Assembly: GCF_006542275.1 (NCBI RefSeq)
Contig: NZ_CP041217.1
Span: forward strand, 3,209,501-3,273,500
Source: Saccharibacillus brassicae
GTDB lineage: Bacteria > Bacillota > Bacilli > Paenibacillales > Paenibacillaceae
Length of the DNA stretch: 64,000 bases
Reading direction: 5' to 3'
Shown: positions 53,822 to 63,383 of the stretch, one piece after another
Position numbering within the stretch: the stretch's first letter is position 1
How the letters are laid out: each line of letters starts with the position of its first letter
Translations under genes and position numbers: made by a program
The notes under the pieces: model-generated
Database searches by the model: none
What the model was told of the DNA's origin: nothing
What the model saw: the letters and a program-made list of their open reading frames with translations, nothing else

Positions 53822-54948
53822 GCGCCGAGACGCTCAACCGCTGGCGGCTGCTGCTCGGGCCGGCGGCCGACGAAGAGCTGTCCCGGACGGAGGAGTATTC
53901 GGCGGAAGCTTTTGCGTATCGCGAACTCGACGATCTGCTGGGCTATTTGTACGACCGGGAATACGGCGAAGCGCAGGGCTACCGGGGCCGGGAAGGCGGC
54001 CGCGGCGGCTCGAACCTGACCGTGCCGGGCTGGCTGGGCCGGGTACGGGAACTTTTTCCGAAAGAGACGGTCGAAATCTTGGAGAAGCAGGCGCTTGACC
54101 GCTACGGGCTGAGCGAACTGCTGACCGACAAAGCGGTGCTGGAGTCGCTTGAGCCCAACATGAACCTGCTCAAGAACATTTTGCAGTTCAAAGGCCGGAT
54201 GAAAGGCGAAGTGGTCGCCAGCGCCAAAGAAATCGTGCGGCAGGTCGTCGACGATCTGCGGCGCAAGCTCGAATCCGAGGCGCGGGCAAGCATCTCGGGC
54301 AAACGCAGCCGCTATACGGACGGACGCGTGCGTTCGCTGCGCAATCTCAACATGAAGAAGACGATCTCGCGCAACCTCAAGAACTACGACCGCGAGAAGC
54401 GCCGCTTCGTCGTCGACCGGCTTTATTTTGACGGACGGCTGCAGGCTTATAACAAATGGCATGTCATCATCGCGGTGGACGAGAGCGGCAGCATGCTCGA
54501 TTCGGTCATCTACAGCTCGGTCATGGCCAGCATTTTCTACCGGCTGAACGCGCTCAAGAGCAGCCTGTTCGTGTTCGATACGCAGGTCGTCGATCTCAGC
54601 GGACGCCTGGAAGATCCGGTGGACGTGCTGATGAGCGTGCAGCTCGGCGGCGGCACGCATATCGCCAAAGCGCTGCGGTACGGCGAGACGCTGATCGAAA
54701 ATCCGGGCCGGACGCTGTTCATTCTCGTCAGCGATCTGGTCGAAGGGTATCCGCCGGCGCAGATGTACGGGGCGGCCAAAGACATTCTCGACGGCGGCTC
54801 CCGGCTGCTGGTGCTGACGGCGCTCGATTTCGAAGGACATACGATGCACGACGAACGCGCCGCAAGAACGTTTGCGGATCTCGGCGCGGAGGTGGCGGCC
54901 CTTACCCCGAACGCGCTCGCGGACTGGATCGGACGGATCGTCAATTAG
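53794..54948 (+). CDS. VWA (CoxE-like) domain protein (YehP-like)
   Basis: 384 residues. A helical N-terminal half with KRSRYTDGRVRSLRNLNMKKTISRNLKNYDREKRRFVVDRLYF, and a C-terminal von Willebrand A domain with the MIDAS motif DESGSM, then GGGTHIAKAL and LVSDLVEG, which complete the metal site. MoxR ATPases typically act with such VWA proteins as substrate adaptors. GGGAGGAG lies 8 bases before the ATG, within the preceding gene. Confidence 0.88.
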   Translation: MDTGTGTGMSAETLNRWRLLLGPAADEELSRTEEYSAEAFAYRELDDLLGYLYDREYGEAQGYRGREGGRGGSNLTVPGWLGRVRELFPKETVEILEKQALDRYGLSELLTDKAVLESLEPNMNLLKNILQFKGRMKGEVVASAKEIVRQVVDDLRRKLESEARASISGKRSRYTDGRVRSLRNLNMKKTISRNLKNYDREKRRFVVDRLYFDGRLQAYNKWHVIIAVDESGSMLDSVIYSSVMASIFYRLNALKSSLFVFDTQVVDLSGRLEDPVDVLMSVQLGGGTHIAKALRYGETLIENPGRTLFILVSDLVEGYPPAQMYGAAKDILDGGSRLLVLTALDFEGHTMHDERAARTFADLGAEVAALTPNALADWIGRIVN

Positions 54949-54970
54949 ACTATTTTGAGGAGGAATATTC

Positions 54971-57900
54971 ATGAAGCTGCAGCATCCCGAGGTCGACGCG
55001 TTGGTCGAGAAATTCGCCAAAGCCTGTTCGGACGATTATTCGCTGGCGGTCGACCGCAAAGATTCCATTATCGAATACGTGATGGGCGTCACCGAACAAT
55101 TTCCGGACCTGATGGTCGAATCGAACCGGTATCTGTACCGCACGGTCGATATGCTGGACAAGTTGGGACGCAAAGAAGACGGCGAAATCTTTTTCCGGGC
55201 GGCGGCCGTTCTGCTGCGTACGATGGGCAAAGGCGCATACGGGTACCAGGAGCAGTCGCTGTACCGGAGCTGCATCGGCGACAGCCTGAGCGGCGTCAAT
55301 CTCGGTTCGCGCCGGATCGCCGATATGGAACAGCGCAAGGCCAAGTCGCTCGAACGTCTGCGGCTCATGCACCGGTACGTCGGCGAAGAACGGGTCCGCA
55401 AAATGTTCCGCACGCAGGTCAACGTCAGCCAGCGGGTCGGCAAGCATACCGCGCCGCTCGAGACCAGCGCGGAGACGCTGCTGCTGCTGAAGCTGTACGC
55501 GCAGATCGATCCGGAGTTCGCGAACGAAACGATCGGCCGGCTGCCGGAAGCGCTTCAGGCGCTGCTCGGCGGCGATGCGCAGAGCCTGCGCCGGGAACTG
55601 CTGCAGGCGATCGAGCCGCTGGCGGTCCGGGAGCTTCCGCTCAAAGATACGCTGACGCAGCTCGACCTGTCGCCGGAATACGTCGAAGCGCGCCGGGCCG
55701 GGCTGCGGGAGCGGCTGTTCCCGGATTCGACGCTCGATCCCGCGGAAAAGCTGCGCCGCGAGCAGCAGAATGTCGTCATGAGCCAGCTGCGCAGCGCTTT
55801 CTATTACGTGCTGCTGCTTGCCGGAGGCAAAGACGGACTGCTGGAGTCTTCGGCCGAAACGGATAAAGCGGTGCTGGAGGCCGTTCGTGCCGTGCACGAA
55901 GCGCTGCCGCTTGAGATGCGCGCCGAGCTGCTGATGATGGAAAGCACGGGCAAAGATCCCGATGCGGTGCTGGAGGGCATCTTGCCCGTCGACGAGCCGT
56001 TCGAGCTGATCGCCACGCTTGCGCGCGAGATCGACAGCTACATGCCGGCCTGGAACACGCTGCGCGGCGAACTGCTGGCCGACCGCAGCCGGGCCGCGTA
56101 CCTGTTCTCCATTTTGCGGCGGCCGCTGCTCAAAGCCTACGTCTACCGCGTCCTGTCGGACGAAGGGCAGGCCCCGGGCAGCGAAGGCGGGATCGAGAAG
56201 CTGGTGCTCGAAGCGCTGGCGGACAAAGTCCACGGCAATATTCTCGGCCAGAGCCTGGCGAAATACCTGTCCGGCGAACTGTCGCTCGACACGTATCTCA
56301 AGCACAAACCTTCCCATAACTGGGACGATGCGCAGGGCAACGATATCGTCCGCCGCAATCTGCTGATCGCGGTGACGCTGCTGCCGGAAGATTCGGAGCT
56401 GTACGCCAGATTCGTGAAAGTCGCCGGCCATCCCGAGATCGGGACCGCCAACTTCCTGTCGTACCTGTACAAATCGCCGACGTTCAGCGGGGAAAAGCTG
56501 CTGGAGCTGGTGGAAGCCGATTCGGACGCGCAGGGCGAGACGCTGCTGCTTCGGCTGCTGCTGCTCAACGGCCTGAACCAATATCATTATGCCCGCGTGC
56601 CGGAAGACGAACTGCGGCGCATCATCGCCGGACGCCTCGGACGATGCCTCGAATTGTACAATGAGGTGCAGGGCGAAGTGCGGCAGAGTATGCTGGAAGC
56701 GGCTTTGTCGGGCGACGGGCAGCCGGGCGAGGATCAGGTCATTCAGGCGCTGCGTCTGGGGCTGGGAGATTCGTCCAAACGGGTTCGCGAAATCGCGCGC
56801 CTGCAGCTGATCAAGCATCCCGACAAAGATTTCTACGTAAAGCTCTATCTGGCGGAGAAAAAAGCGGCTGTGCGCGAGATCGTCATCGACCTGCTGCGCG
56901 GCATCGAAGGCGAAGGCGAAGCATACGCACAGCTGCTGGCGAAGGAAAAATCGGCTTCGCTGAAAGCGCGCCTGCAGGCGCTGCACGATACGCTCGGCAA
57001 GCCGGCCGAATACGCGCATGCCGCGCTGGCCGCCCATGCCGATGCCAAAAAAGTAAACCGTCTGTCCTGGCTGCCGCTTGACCGCCTTCCCGAACTGCGA
57101 GGCCAAGACGGGCATAAGCTGGACGACGGTATCCGACTGTATGTACTGACCGAGTCTGTCGATTTCGCGTCCGAGCCGAATCCGCGGCTGGCCGAAGTGG
57201 CGGCGTACGCGGACGCCGCTTCGCTTGCGGCCTTTACCGCCGAAGCGCTGCGCATCTGGATCGACGCCGGGGCTCCGCCCAAGGAGAAATGGATTCTGCC
57301 GCTGGCGTCGAGATTCGGCAGCCGAGAAGCGGTCGACCTGCTCGGCCGCCAGATCAAGGACTGGGCGGACAACAGCCGCGGCGCGATCGCGGCGGACGCC
57401 GTGCGGGCGCTGGCGTTCATGGACGATACGGCCGCGCTGATGACGATCGACCGGCTGGGCCGCACGATCAAGAACCGCCAGGTCAAAGGGGCAGCCGAAG
57501 AAGCCCTTCAGCTCGCGGCCGAGAATCAGGGATTGACCAAAGAGCAGCTCGCCGACCGGCTCGTGACGGAGCTCGGCTTCGACGAGCGCGGCGAGCTTGC
57601 GCTCAGCTACGGCGAGCGTTCTTTTACGGTCAAAGTCAGCGCCGACCTGCAGCTGTCCGCCGTGAGCGGGGAGACCGGCAAGACGGTGAAAAGCCTGCCG
57701 GCGCCGGGTCAAAAAGACGATGCGGCCCTGGCCGCGCAGTCCAAAGCCCGTTTTGCCCAACTCAAAAAAGATCTGAAAACGATGGTCGGCCTCCAATCGC
57801 AGCGCCTGGAAGAATCGTTGTCCAAACGGCGTCTGTGGAGCGCGTCCGAATGGAGCGACCTGTTCGTCGGCAACGTCGTCATGCGGCGCTTCGCGGTCGG

Positions 57901-58531
57901 CCTGATCTGGGGCGTATATGCCGGCAGCGGCGAGGGGACCGGCGAAGAACGCCGGACGGACGCCTCAATCGAAACGACGTTCCGCTACATGGAAGACGGC
58001 ACGTTCAACACGGTGGACGAAGACGAATACGAACTGCCGGAACAAGCGCGGATCGGCCTCGTGCATCCGCTTGAGCTGGATCAGGATACTCTGGAAGCGT
58101 GGAAAACGCAGCTCGAAGACTACGAGATCGTCCAGCCGTTCAACCAGTTGAACCGCTCGGTGTACCTGCCGGAAGAAGACGAACTCCAGCAGCGCGTCTA
58201 CACCCGGCTGCCCGGAGGAGACTATTCGCCGACCGGCTTCCCGAAAGCGCTGGAAAAGTACGGCTGGGTCAAAGGCCGGGCGCTGGACGGCGGCTTCTAC
58301 AACGAATTGTTCAAGGAATACGGCGGGCTGATCGCCCAACTGACGTTCAGCGGCACGAGTATTTCGTATTACGAAGGCATGGAAGACGTGACGCTGGAAC
58401 AGCTTGAGTTTTTCCCGAACAAAGGCGACGATTACTACTATTCGACCACGAACGGCCATCTGCTCAAAAACGTGCCGCAGCGCGTGTTCAGCGAAACGGT
58501 CTACGATATTTTGCGGGCGACGGGGGAATAA
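54971..58531 (+). CDS. large DUF5724/DUF4132 protein (YehI/MolR-like)
   Basis: 1186-residue mostly helical protein. The first 850 residues look like an extended alpha-solenoid (for example LGLGDSSKRVREIARLQLIKHPD and GSREAVDLLGRQIKDWADNSRG). The C-terminal third matches DUF4132 (RRLWSASEWSDLFVGNVVMRRFAVGLIWGVY, TFRYMEDGTFNTVDEDEYELP, QPFNQLNRSVY). E. coli YehI, once called MolR, has this architecture and lies beside yehL-yehM-yehP-yehQ. Role unknown; likely a scaffold or target of the MoxR/VWA pair. GAGGAGGAATATTC precedes the ATG. Confidence 0.85.
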   Translation: MKLQHPEVDALVEKFAKACSDDYSLAVDRKDSIIEYVMGVTEQFPDLMVESNRYLYRTVDMLDKLGRKEDGEIFFRAAAVLLRTMGKGAYGYQEQSLYRSCIGDSLSGVNLGSRRIADMEQRKAKSLERLRLMHRYVGEERVRKMFRTQVNVSQRVGKHTAPLETSAETLLLLKLYAQIDPEFANETIGRLPEALQALLGGDAQSLRRELLQAIEPLAVRELPLKDTLTQLDLSPEYVEARRAGLRERLFPDSTLDPAEKLRREQQNVVMSQLRSAFYYVLLLAGGKDGLLESSAETDKAVLEAVRAVHEALPLEMRAELLMMESTGKDPDAVLEGILPVDEPFELIATLAREIDSYMPAWNTLRGELLADRSRAAYLFSILRRPLLKAYVYRVLSDEGQAPGSEGGIEKLVLEALADKVHGNILGQSLAKYLSGELSLDTYLKHKPSHNWDDAQGNDIVRRNLLIAVTLLPEDSELYARFVKVAGHPEIGTANFLSYLYKSPTFSGEKLLELVEADSDAQGETLLLRLLLLNGLNQYHYARVPEDELRRIIAGRLGRCLELYNEVQGEVRQSMLEAALSGDGQPGEDQVIQALRLGLGDSSKRVREIARLQLIKHPDKDFYVKLYLAEKKAAVREIVIDLLRGIEGEGEAYAQLLAKEKSASLKARLQALHDTLGKPAEYAHAALAAHADAKKVNRLSWLPLDRLPELRGQDGHKLDDGIRLYVLTESVDFASEPNPRLAEVAAYADAASLAAFTAEALRIWIDAGAPPKEKWILPLASRFGSREAVDLLGRQIKDWADNSRGAIAADAVRALAFMDDTAALMTIDRLGRTIKNRQVKGAAEEALQLAAENQGLTKEQLADRLVTELGFDERGELALSYGERSFTVKVSADLQLSAVSGETGKTVKSLPAPGQKDDAALAAQSKARFAQLKKDLKTMVGLQSQRLEESLSKRRLWSASEWSDLFVGNVVMRRFAVGLIWGVYAGSGEGTGEERRTDASIETTFRYMEDGTFNTVDEDEYELPEQARIGLVHPLELDQDTLEAWKTQLEDYEIVQPFNQLNRSVYLPEEDELQQRVYTRLPGGDYSPTGFPKALEKYGWVKGRALDGGFYNELFKEYGGLIAQLTFSGTSISYYEGMEDVTLEQLEFFPNKGDDYYYSTTNGHLLKNVPQRVFSETVYDILRATGE

Positions 58532-58604
58532 ACGGTTTTTTTTCGGAAAAGAATCAGGCTGAACGGCAATCGTCGAACAAGGGCGGAAACGGAGGTGGAA
58601 AAGA

Positions 58605-60503
58605 ATGGGCGCAACCGAGATGAAGATGCGGTTCGGCCGGCTGGTCGCGCTGTGCACGGAAGATTACCTGATCCGGCATGCCAACAAAGGGCTGTACAAC
58701 CGCGCCGTGAAAGACCGGGACAAAGGCATCACGGCCGAGTACGTGTTTGCCGACGCCGAAGTCGTCTGCACGCTGAGCGACGGCATCGTCTGCCGGCTGA
58801 CCGACTCGATCGAACGGTTCTCCTGCAGCTGTCCGGCGGACAACCTCTGCAAACACGTGCTGATCGCGATTTTGGATTACGGGCGGGCCGCGGAGGCCGA
58901 AGAAGGTTCGACCGGCGGGAACGGGGTTGCTCTTGAAGAAGAAGGCGTTGTGGCTGAAAGCGGGAAAATACGGGGGACGCGCGGCCGGCTCCCGTCCGGC
59001 GAGGAAGAACGACAGGCCGGGGATTCCGTCTCCGAGCCGCGTTCCGAGCCCGAGTCGAAATCCGGTTCCGAGTCGGAGTTGAAGGCAGGTTCGGGGACAG
59101 GTTCGGGTGCCGATTCGGGGGCCGCCGCTCCGCGCGCCCGCCGGGTCCCGGCCGTCGATCTGCCGCCGCTCGACTTCGGCTGGCTGCTGGAGTGGCCGAT
59201 CGAAGAGCTGGTCGCTTCGTTCAACGCGGGGCGGGTCGAAGAAGCGGCGTTCCGCCTGCGCTACAACGAAGAACTCGAGATCCGCGAAGATTCGCTGCTG
59301 GTCGTGCGCCTGGTCCGCTCCGGGATCGAAGTCGCGTTCACGGACACGCCGGGCGTTGCCCGGGCGCTGTGCGCCGTGCCGGGCCCGGACGGCGACCTGT
59401 ACAAGCTGGAAGCGCTGCTGCGCTACCGGTCGAGCCGGGGACTGGACGACCGCGACGCGCTGGCGGCCAAGCTGTCCCCGGCGATTTTGCCGCCCGGGCT
59501 GTCCGGCGAATTCCGCGAGAGTATCAACGCGCTGCTCTCGAACGGACTGGCCCGGCTGCCGCGCAGCCTGGGGGCGCGGTTCGAGCTTCTGGCTATCGCC
59601 GCGCGCAGCGGCGGACTGCCGAACCTGGAGCGCGAAGCACGCGGCATCCACGGCGAACTGGAACTGTTCTTCGAGCGTCATGTACGCTTCTCTTCGCATG
59701 CGCTGCTCGGCAGGCTGAGCCGAACTTCCCTGATGCTCGACGCGCTGGAGCAGGACATTGGCCCGGCTCGGCAGGCGCAGTTGGTCGGGCGCTTTCGCAG
59801 CAAATATTATACGGTGCCGCGGCTGGACCTGTACGCCCTGGGGGCGGAGCCGTGGGAGACCCGGTCTTCGTACCGGGGCATCACGTATTATTTCTACTGC
59901 GCCGAAGACGACGGCCTGTATACGTACACGCAGGCCCGGCCGGCGTATTACGAAGGGGCGGAGTTTTCGTTCGCCGGCCATTACGCCGAGCGCTCGCCGT
60001 GGAAGCCGGACCTGACGCTTAGAACGGCGTCGTCTTCGATGCTGTCGTTCCGCGCCGTCAAAGTCAGCGCCGAAGGCCGGCTGTCTTCCGGCGGCTCGCC
60101 TGCGCTGAGCGTGCCGCCCCGGCCACCGGTCGAAGGATTCCGCTTCGGCGGGCTGCTGGCGGAGCGGTTCGCCGATCTTGAACTTGGGCGCAGCTTCATC
60201 CGCCTGTTCGGCGGGCCGCCGCGGCGGATGAAGCTGATCCGCGCGGCCACGATCGAGAGCTGCGTCTACGACGGCTCGGCGCAGGCGCTCAAGCTGACGG
60301 CGGTCGACGTCGCAGGCGAGCGGCTGGAGCTGCTCGTGCCGTACCACGCCGATTGGAGCACGGCGATCAACCGGCTCGAAGCGGGCCGCGGTCTGCCGGC
60401 GGCCGGCGAATTTTATATTTTTGCCTCGATCGCCGCCGACGGCGTATATCCGATCAGCTTCCTGCAGGGAAGCGGGCAGACCAGCCTGAAGCTGGATCTG
60501 TGA
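58605..60503 (+). CDS. SWIM zinc-finger protein (YehQ-like)
   Basis: 632 residues. N-terminal region ends in a SWIM finger (FSCSCPADNLCKHVLIAIL, CxC...CxH, about residues 72-90). Next comes an acidic, low-complexity linker with Glu/Ser/Gly repeats (about 105-175), then a helical and beta-rich body of unknown fold. SWIM fingers bind DNA or protein. RBS CGGAGGT lies 8 bases before the ATG. It follows the DUF4132 gene after 73 bases and completes the yeh-like set. Confidence 0.85.
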   Translation: MGATEMKMRFGRLVALCTEDYLIRHANKGLYNRAVKDRDKGITAEYVFADAEVVCTLSDGIVCRLTDSIERFSCSCPADNLCKHVLIAILDYGRAAEAEEGSTGGNGVALEEEGVVAESGKIRGTRGRLPSGEEERQAGDSVSEPRSEPESKSGSESELKAGSGTGSGADSGAAAPRARRVPAVDLPPLDFGWLLEWPIEELVASFNAGRVEEAAFRLRYNEELEIREDSLLVVRLVRSGIEVAFTDTPGVARALCAVPGPDGDLYKLEALLRYRSSRGLDDRDALAAKLSPAILPPGLSGEFRESINALLSNGLARLPRSLGARFELLAIAARSGGLPNLEREARGIHGELELFFERHVRFSSHALLGRLSRTSLMLDALEQDIGPARQAQLVGRFRSKYYTVPRLDLYALGAEPWETRSSYRGITYYFYCAEDDGLYTYTQARPAYYEGAEFSFAGHYAERSPWKPDLTLRTASSSMLSFRAVKVSAEGRLSSGGSPALSVPPRPPVEGFRFGGLLAERFADLELGRSFIRLFGGPPRRMKLIRAATIESCVYDGSAQALKLTAVDVAGERLELLVPYHADWSTAINRLEAGRGLPAAGEFYIFASIAADGVYPISFLQGSGQTSLKLDL

Positions 60504-60570
60504 GCCGGCTCCGGGCGCTCCGGGTGGGAAAGCGGGTAATTACAAGGCAAAGCGGAGGGGCTGGAGCTGC

Positions 60571-60906
60571 ATGAAGGAACTGAACAGGTTGATCGGCCAA
60601 GTGGAAGATTGGACGGAAGAACTGCTGCTGCGCGGAACGGCGCAGTTTGCGCTGGAAGACGCAAGGCGGCTGGAACGGCTGGCGGACGACGCGGCGCGGC
60701 TCGGCATGGAACTGCTGGAGCGCCTGCTGCGGCAGTTGGCCGGTTCCGGCGAGCGGAGTCTGTTGGGAGCAGACTGCGCGGCGGGCGAAGTGGAACGCGC
60801 TTTTTTCCGGCTGAGCGGCTATATGGAACTGGCCCGGCAGAGCGCAAACGAATCCGGCCCGGGGCTCGACGCCGAGGAACCGGGGGAAGCGGAGGAAGCG
60901 GATTAG
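60571..60906 (+). CDS. small helical protein at the end of the yeh-like cluster
   Basis: 111 residues, helical and acidic (LIGQVEDWTEELLLRGTAQFALEDARRLERLADDAARLGMELLERLLRQL), with an Asp/Glu-rich tail. CGGAGGGG and CTGGAG lie just before the ATG. It follows the SWIM gene by 67 bases on the same strand and is probably co-transcribed. No family recognised. Confidence 0.65.
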   Translation: MKELNRLIGQVEDWTEELLLRGTAQFALEDARRLERLADDAARLGMELLERLLRQLAGSGERSLLGADCAAGEVERAFFRLSGYMELARQSANESGPGLDAEEPGEAEEAD

Positions 60907-60989
60907 GCGGAAGAAGAGTTCGGCGGGTAAGAAGGGGAAAGATGGAAAAAGGGTGAGAGGGGCCGAGGGGTTTGGAGGATTCGGGTGAT

Positions 60990-61420
60990 TTGGAGGAACT
61001 GAGGAGTCTGACGGATCTGAAGACTCCGACGGATCTTGTGAGCTGACCGACCTGACGGATCTGATAGATCTGATAGATCTGATAGATCTGGTAGACCGTT
61101 GGATCTGACAGAACTAAAGGATCTGACGAGTCTGATGGACCTAGCGGATCTAGTAAACCTAACGTACTTGGCAAATCTACCGAACCTGACAGACATGATG
61201 AATCTGACAGACCTAACGCACTTGGCGAATCTAGCAAACTAAACGAATTTGTTCAATCTGGTGGGTCTGAAGGACGAAGCGGATCTAGTAAACCTAACCG
61301 CACTTGGCAAATCTAACGAATCTCGCGAACCCAGCAAACCCGGCAAACCCGGCAAACCTAGCAAGCCTGATAGATTTGGTAGATCTGGTGGAAAAAAGTG
61401 CGATGCGCTTGCTGCGGCGA
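60990..61420. repeat. degenerate 9-base periodic array
   Basis: Variants of GATCTGAYR are repeated with 9-base spacing, most regular at about 61050-61095 (GATCTGATA several times). It decays outward into GACCTAACG, AATCTAGCA and similar units. Confidence 0.75.
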
Positions 61421-61489
61421 GTTCTGGAAGCGAGTCGAACCGGATAGCGCGCAGAAGACCATCGAAGATGCGAAGGAAGAACAGTTTAC

Positions 61490-61740
61490 TTCGGAATAAG
61501 TGCTGGAATGCACTTATTTCGTGGTTGTAGGCAGCGTGCGATAAAATAACTGCGAAAATACATCTAAATGCGGGAATATCGTCTCTCCAGGTGTGGAAAA
61601 GGCGAAATAACTGTAGTCCAGCACTTATTGGGCGAACTGAGTCTGAAATTGCCGAAATAGTTGTAGTCTCGCAATTATTCGGTGGAATGGGCTTGAAATC
61701 GCCGGAATAGTTGTATGCTCGCATTTATTTTCAAAATCAG
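61490..61740. repeat. AATAACTGC-family palindromes, third cluster
   Basis: Pairs such as AATAAGTGC/GCACTTATT (about 61494-61521), AATAACTGT...GCACTTATT (about 61603-61630), AATAGTTG...CAATTATT (about 61656-61680) and AATAGTTG...GCATTTATT (about 61707-61731), with spacer text GAAATCGCCGG between copies. Confidence 0.7.
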
Positions 61741-61794
61741 GCTCGCTTTGCTTCCCGAATACGTAGATTGGCGAAGTGGAGTGGCTTAAAACCT

Positions 61795-61829
61795 AAAGAG
61801 GTTTCTCCGATTGCGGAGAAACCTCTTTG
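61795..61829. terminator. terminator of the lipoprotein gene
   Basis: AAAGAGGTTTCTCCG, loop ATTG, CGGAGAAACCTCTTT; usable on both strands. Confidence 0.75.
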
Positions 61830-61894
61830 AGCTGCGTTGGAAACGGTCGAGTATCTGCGGAACCGGTATGTGCGCCGAGGCTGACGCCGAGGGA

Positions 61895-63301
61895 TTAGTC
61901 GATTTTGATCCAAAGTGCGCCGCGGGACGTAAAGCCGGTGTCGGTTTTTTTGATCTCGATGGTCACGGGGGCGCTGGAAGGTACCGACGAAGCGCGCAGC
62001 ACGTCGGAAGCCTCGCCGCCGAAGCCGGATAGGACGGCCCATGAAGCGGCGCCTTGCGCAGACTTGTATCGCCCGGGAGCCAGATCGGTGCCGACGATAT
62101 ACGTGCCGGGGCCGAATTTTTTGTGGAACGCGGCTTTTTGGCCGGGTACGGCTTTCCAGATGCCCGTGCCTGTCGAGATGAAGCCGACGTCGGAGGCTTT
62201 GATCTCGACGACGGCCGGTCCGGTCGGTTGGGCGCTTGCGATGCGGTCTGCGGCGATGCCGGATCGGCCGGACGTGCGCTCCCAATAGTCGATTTGGCCG
62301 ACGGAGCGGTATAAGCCCGGCTTTACGTGCTGCGCGACGAGGTAATGGCCGCTGCCCGGAAAGGTGGAGCCGTCTCGGGAGCGTTCGGCCGTGCTGTCGG
62401 AGCCGGTCCAAGCCGGCGCTTGTGCCGGCCGCTGCGACTCCGGCGTGGACGGGGTAGAAGATTTCGGAGTGCGGTTGCTCTCCGGTGGCCGTTTGGCCGA
62501 ATCGCTGTTCGCGGCCGGCTGCTTCGTCGAAGGCCGATTCTGTTCTTCGGCCGCCGGCCGCGAAGTCGATTTGTCGCTGGAAGGGCTGTTGGAGCTGTCG
62601 GTCTTCGGCCGACTGCCTTCTTGGACCGATTTGCCGCCGTCCGAAGAAGAGTCGGGGGAGCGTTCGGTTTGGGGCCGGCTGCCTTCTTGGGCCGATTTGC
62701 CGCTGTCCGAAGAAGAGTCGGGGGAGCGTTCGGTTTGGGGCCGGCTGCCTTCTTGGACCGGATTGCCGCCGTCCGAAGAAGAATCGGGGGAGCGTTCGGT
62801 TTGGGGCCGGCTGCCTTCGGCCGGCATGGCCTGCCCGCTGCTCTCCGCCGCGTCGCCGCTCTGCGGCTCGGCCTCCGGCGCCACCGGCCGGCTGCCCTCG
62901 TCCGGCGTGGCCTGCCCGCTGCTCGCCGCCGCGTCTCCGCCTTTTTCCGGACGCGAAGCCTCGTCCGAAGACCCGGAAGACCCGGCCTGGCCGGCCGGAT
63001 CTTCCGCGGGCCGCGTCGTCTCCGCGGCCCCTGCCGTATCGGCATCGGCCGGCCGGACCTGTTCGCCGGTGCGGCTGCTTACGGCCGCCGAAGAGCCGCT
63101 GTCGGCGCCGCCGGAGCAGGCGCCCAGCACGGCGAGCAGCGCCGCCGCAGGCAGAGCCTTCAGCGCGGCTCGGCCGAGCCGGCCGAACAGACCGGCACTG
63201 CTTTGAACCGGCGGAACGTTCAACCGGCTGCCTTTCCGTTCAACGCGTCGTTTATTCGCGGAAAGATCCCCGGCCGCTGCTTCTTCTCCGTGATGCTGCA
63301 T
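61895..63301 (-). CDS. Ser/Pro-rich lipoprotein with 22-residue repeats and two C-terminal beta domains
   Basis: 468 residues. A hydrophobic stretch ends in a lipobox (LLAVLGAC, Cys about residue 62), after an unusually long 40-residue N-terminal part. AGGAGG 8 bases before the ATG nevertheless supports this start. A 200-residue disordered region follows with three copies of a 22-residue repeat (EGSRPQTERSPDSSSDGGKS type). Then come two related domains: GHYLVAQHVKPGLYRS...YWERTSG and GTYIVGTDLAPGRYKS...WAVLSG, each ending VEIKASDVGFIS or IEIKKTDTGFTS. Expected on the outer face of the membrane, reaching through the wall. Function unknown. Confidence 0.8.
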   Translation of the reverse strand: MQHHGEEAAAGDLSANKRRVERKGSRLNVPPVQSSAGLFGRLGRAALKALPAAALLAVLGACSGGADSGSSAAVSSRTGEQVRPADADTAGAAETTRPAEDPAGQAGSSGSSDEASRPEKGGDAAASSGQATPDEGSRPVAPEAEPQSGDAAESSGQAMPAEGSRPQTERSPDSSSDGGNPVQEGSRPQTERSPDSSSDSGKSAQEGSRPQTERSPDSSSDGGKSVQEGSRPKTDSSNSPSSDKSTSRPAAEEQNRPSTKQPAANSDSAKRPPESNRTPKSSTPSTPESQRPAQAPAWTGSDSTAERSRDGSTFPGSGHYLVAQHVKPGLYRSVGQIDYWERTSGRSGIAADRIASAQPTGPAVVEIKASDVGFISTGTGIWKAVPGQKAAFHKKFGPGTYIVGTDLAPGRYKSAQGAASWAVLSGFGGEASDVLRASSVPSSAPVTIEIKKTDTGFTSRGALWIKID

Positions 63302-63383
63302 CGTCTGCGCCTCCTGTCCGCTGTTTTGTTTGGCGCGCCTATTGGGGGCGCGCGTCGTTTCCCTATTCTAACAGATTCCGCCT

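Larger units (their letters stand above)
60907..61894. other. repeat-rich noncoding spacer
   Basis: Almost 1 kb without a supported gene. It holds a degenerate array of 9-base units (about 60990-61420), several AATAACTGC-family palindromes (61490-61740) and a terminator (61795-61829). Long frames here come from the repeats. Confidence 0.7.

Noticed and set aside
54950-57796. 948-residue minus-strand ORF
   Set aside because: Shadow of the DUF4132 gene; composition is typical of antisense frames.
60413-61237. Minus-strand ORF with YQIYQI repeats
   Set aside because: Created by the 9-base array and antisense of the SWIM gene end; no start signal.
61030-61420. CRISPR-like array
   Set aside because: The 9-base units are contiguous and degenerate, with no spacers and no cas genes.
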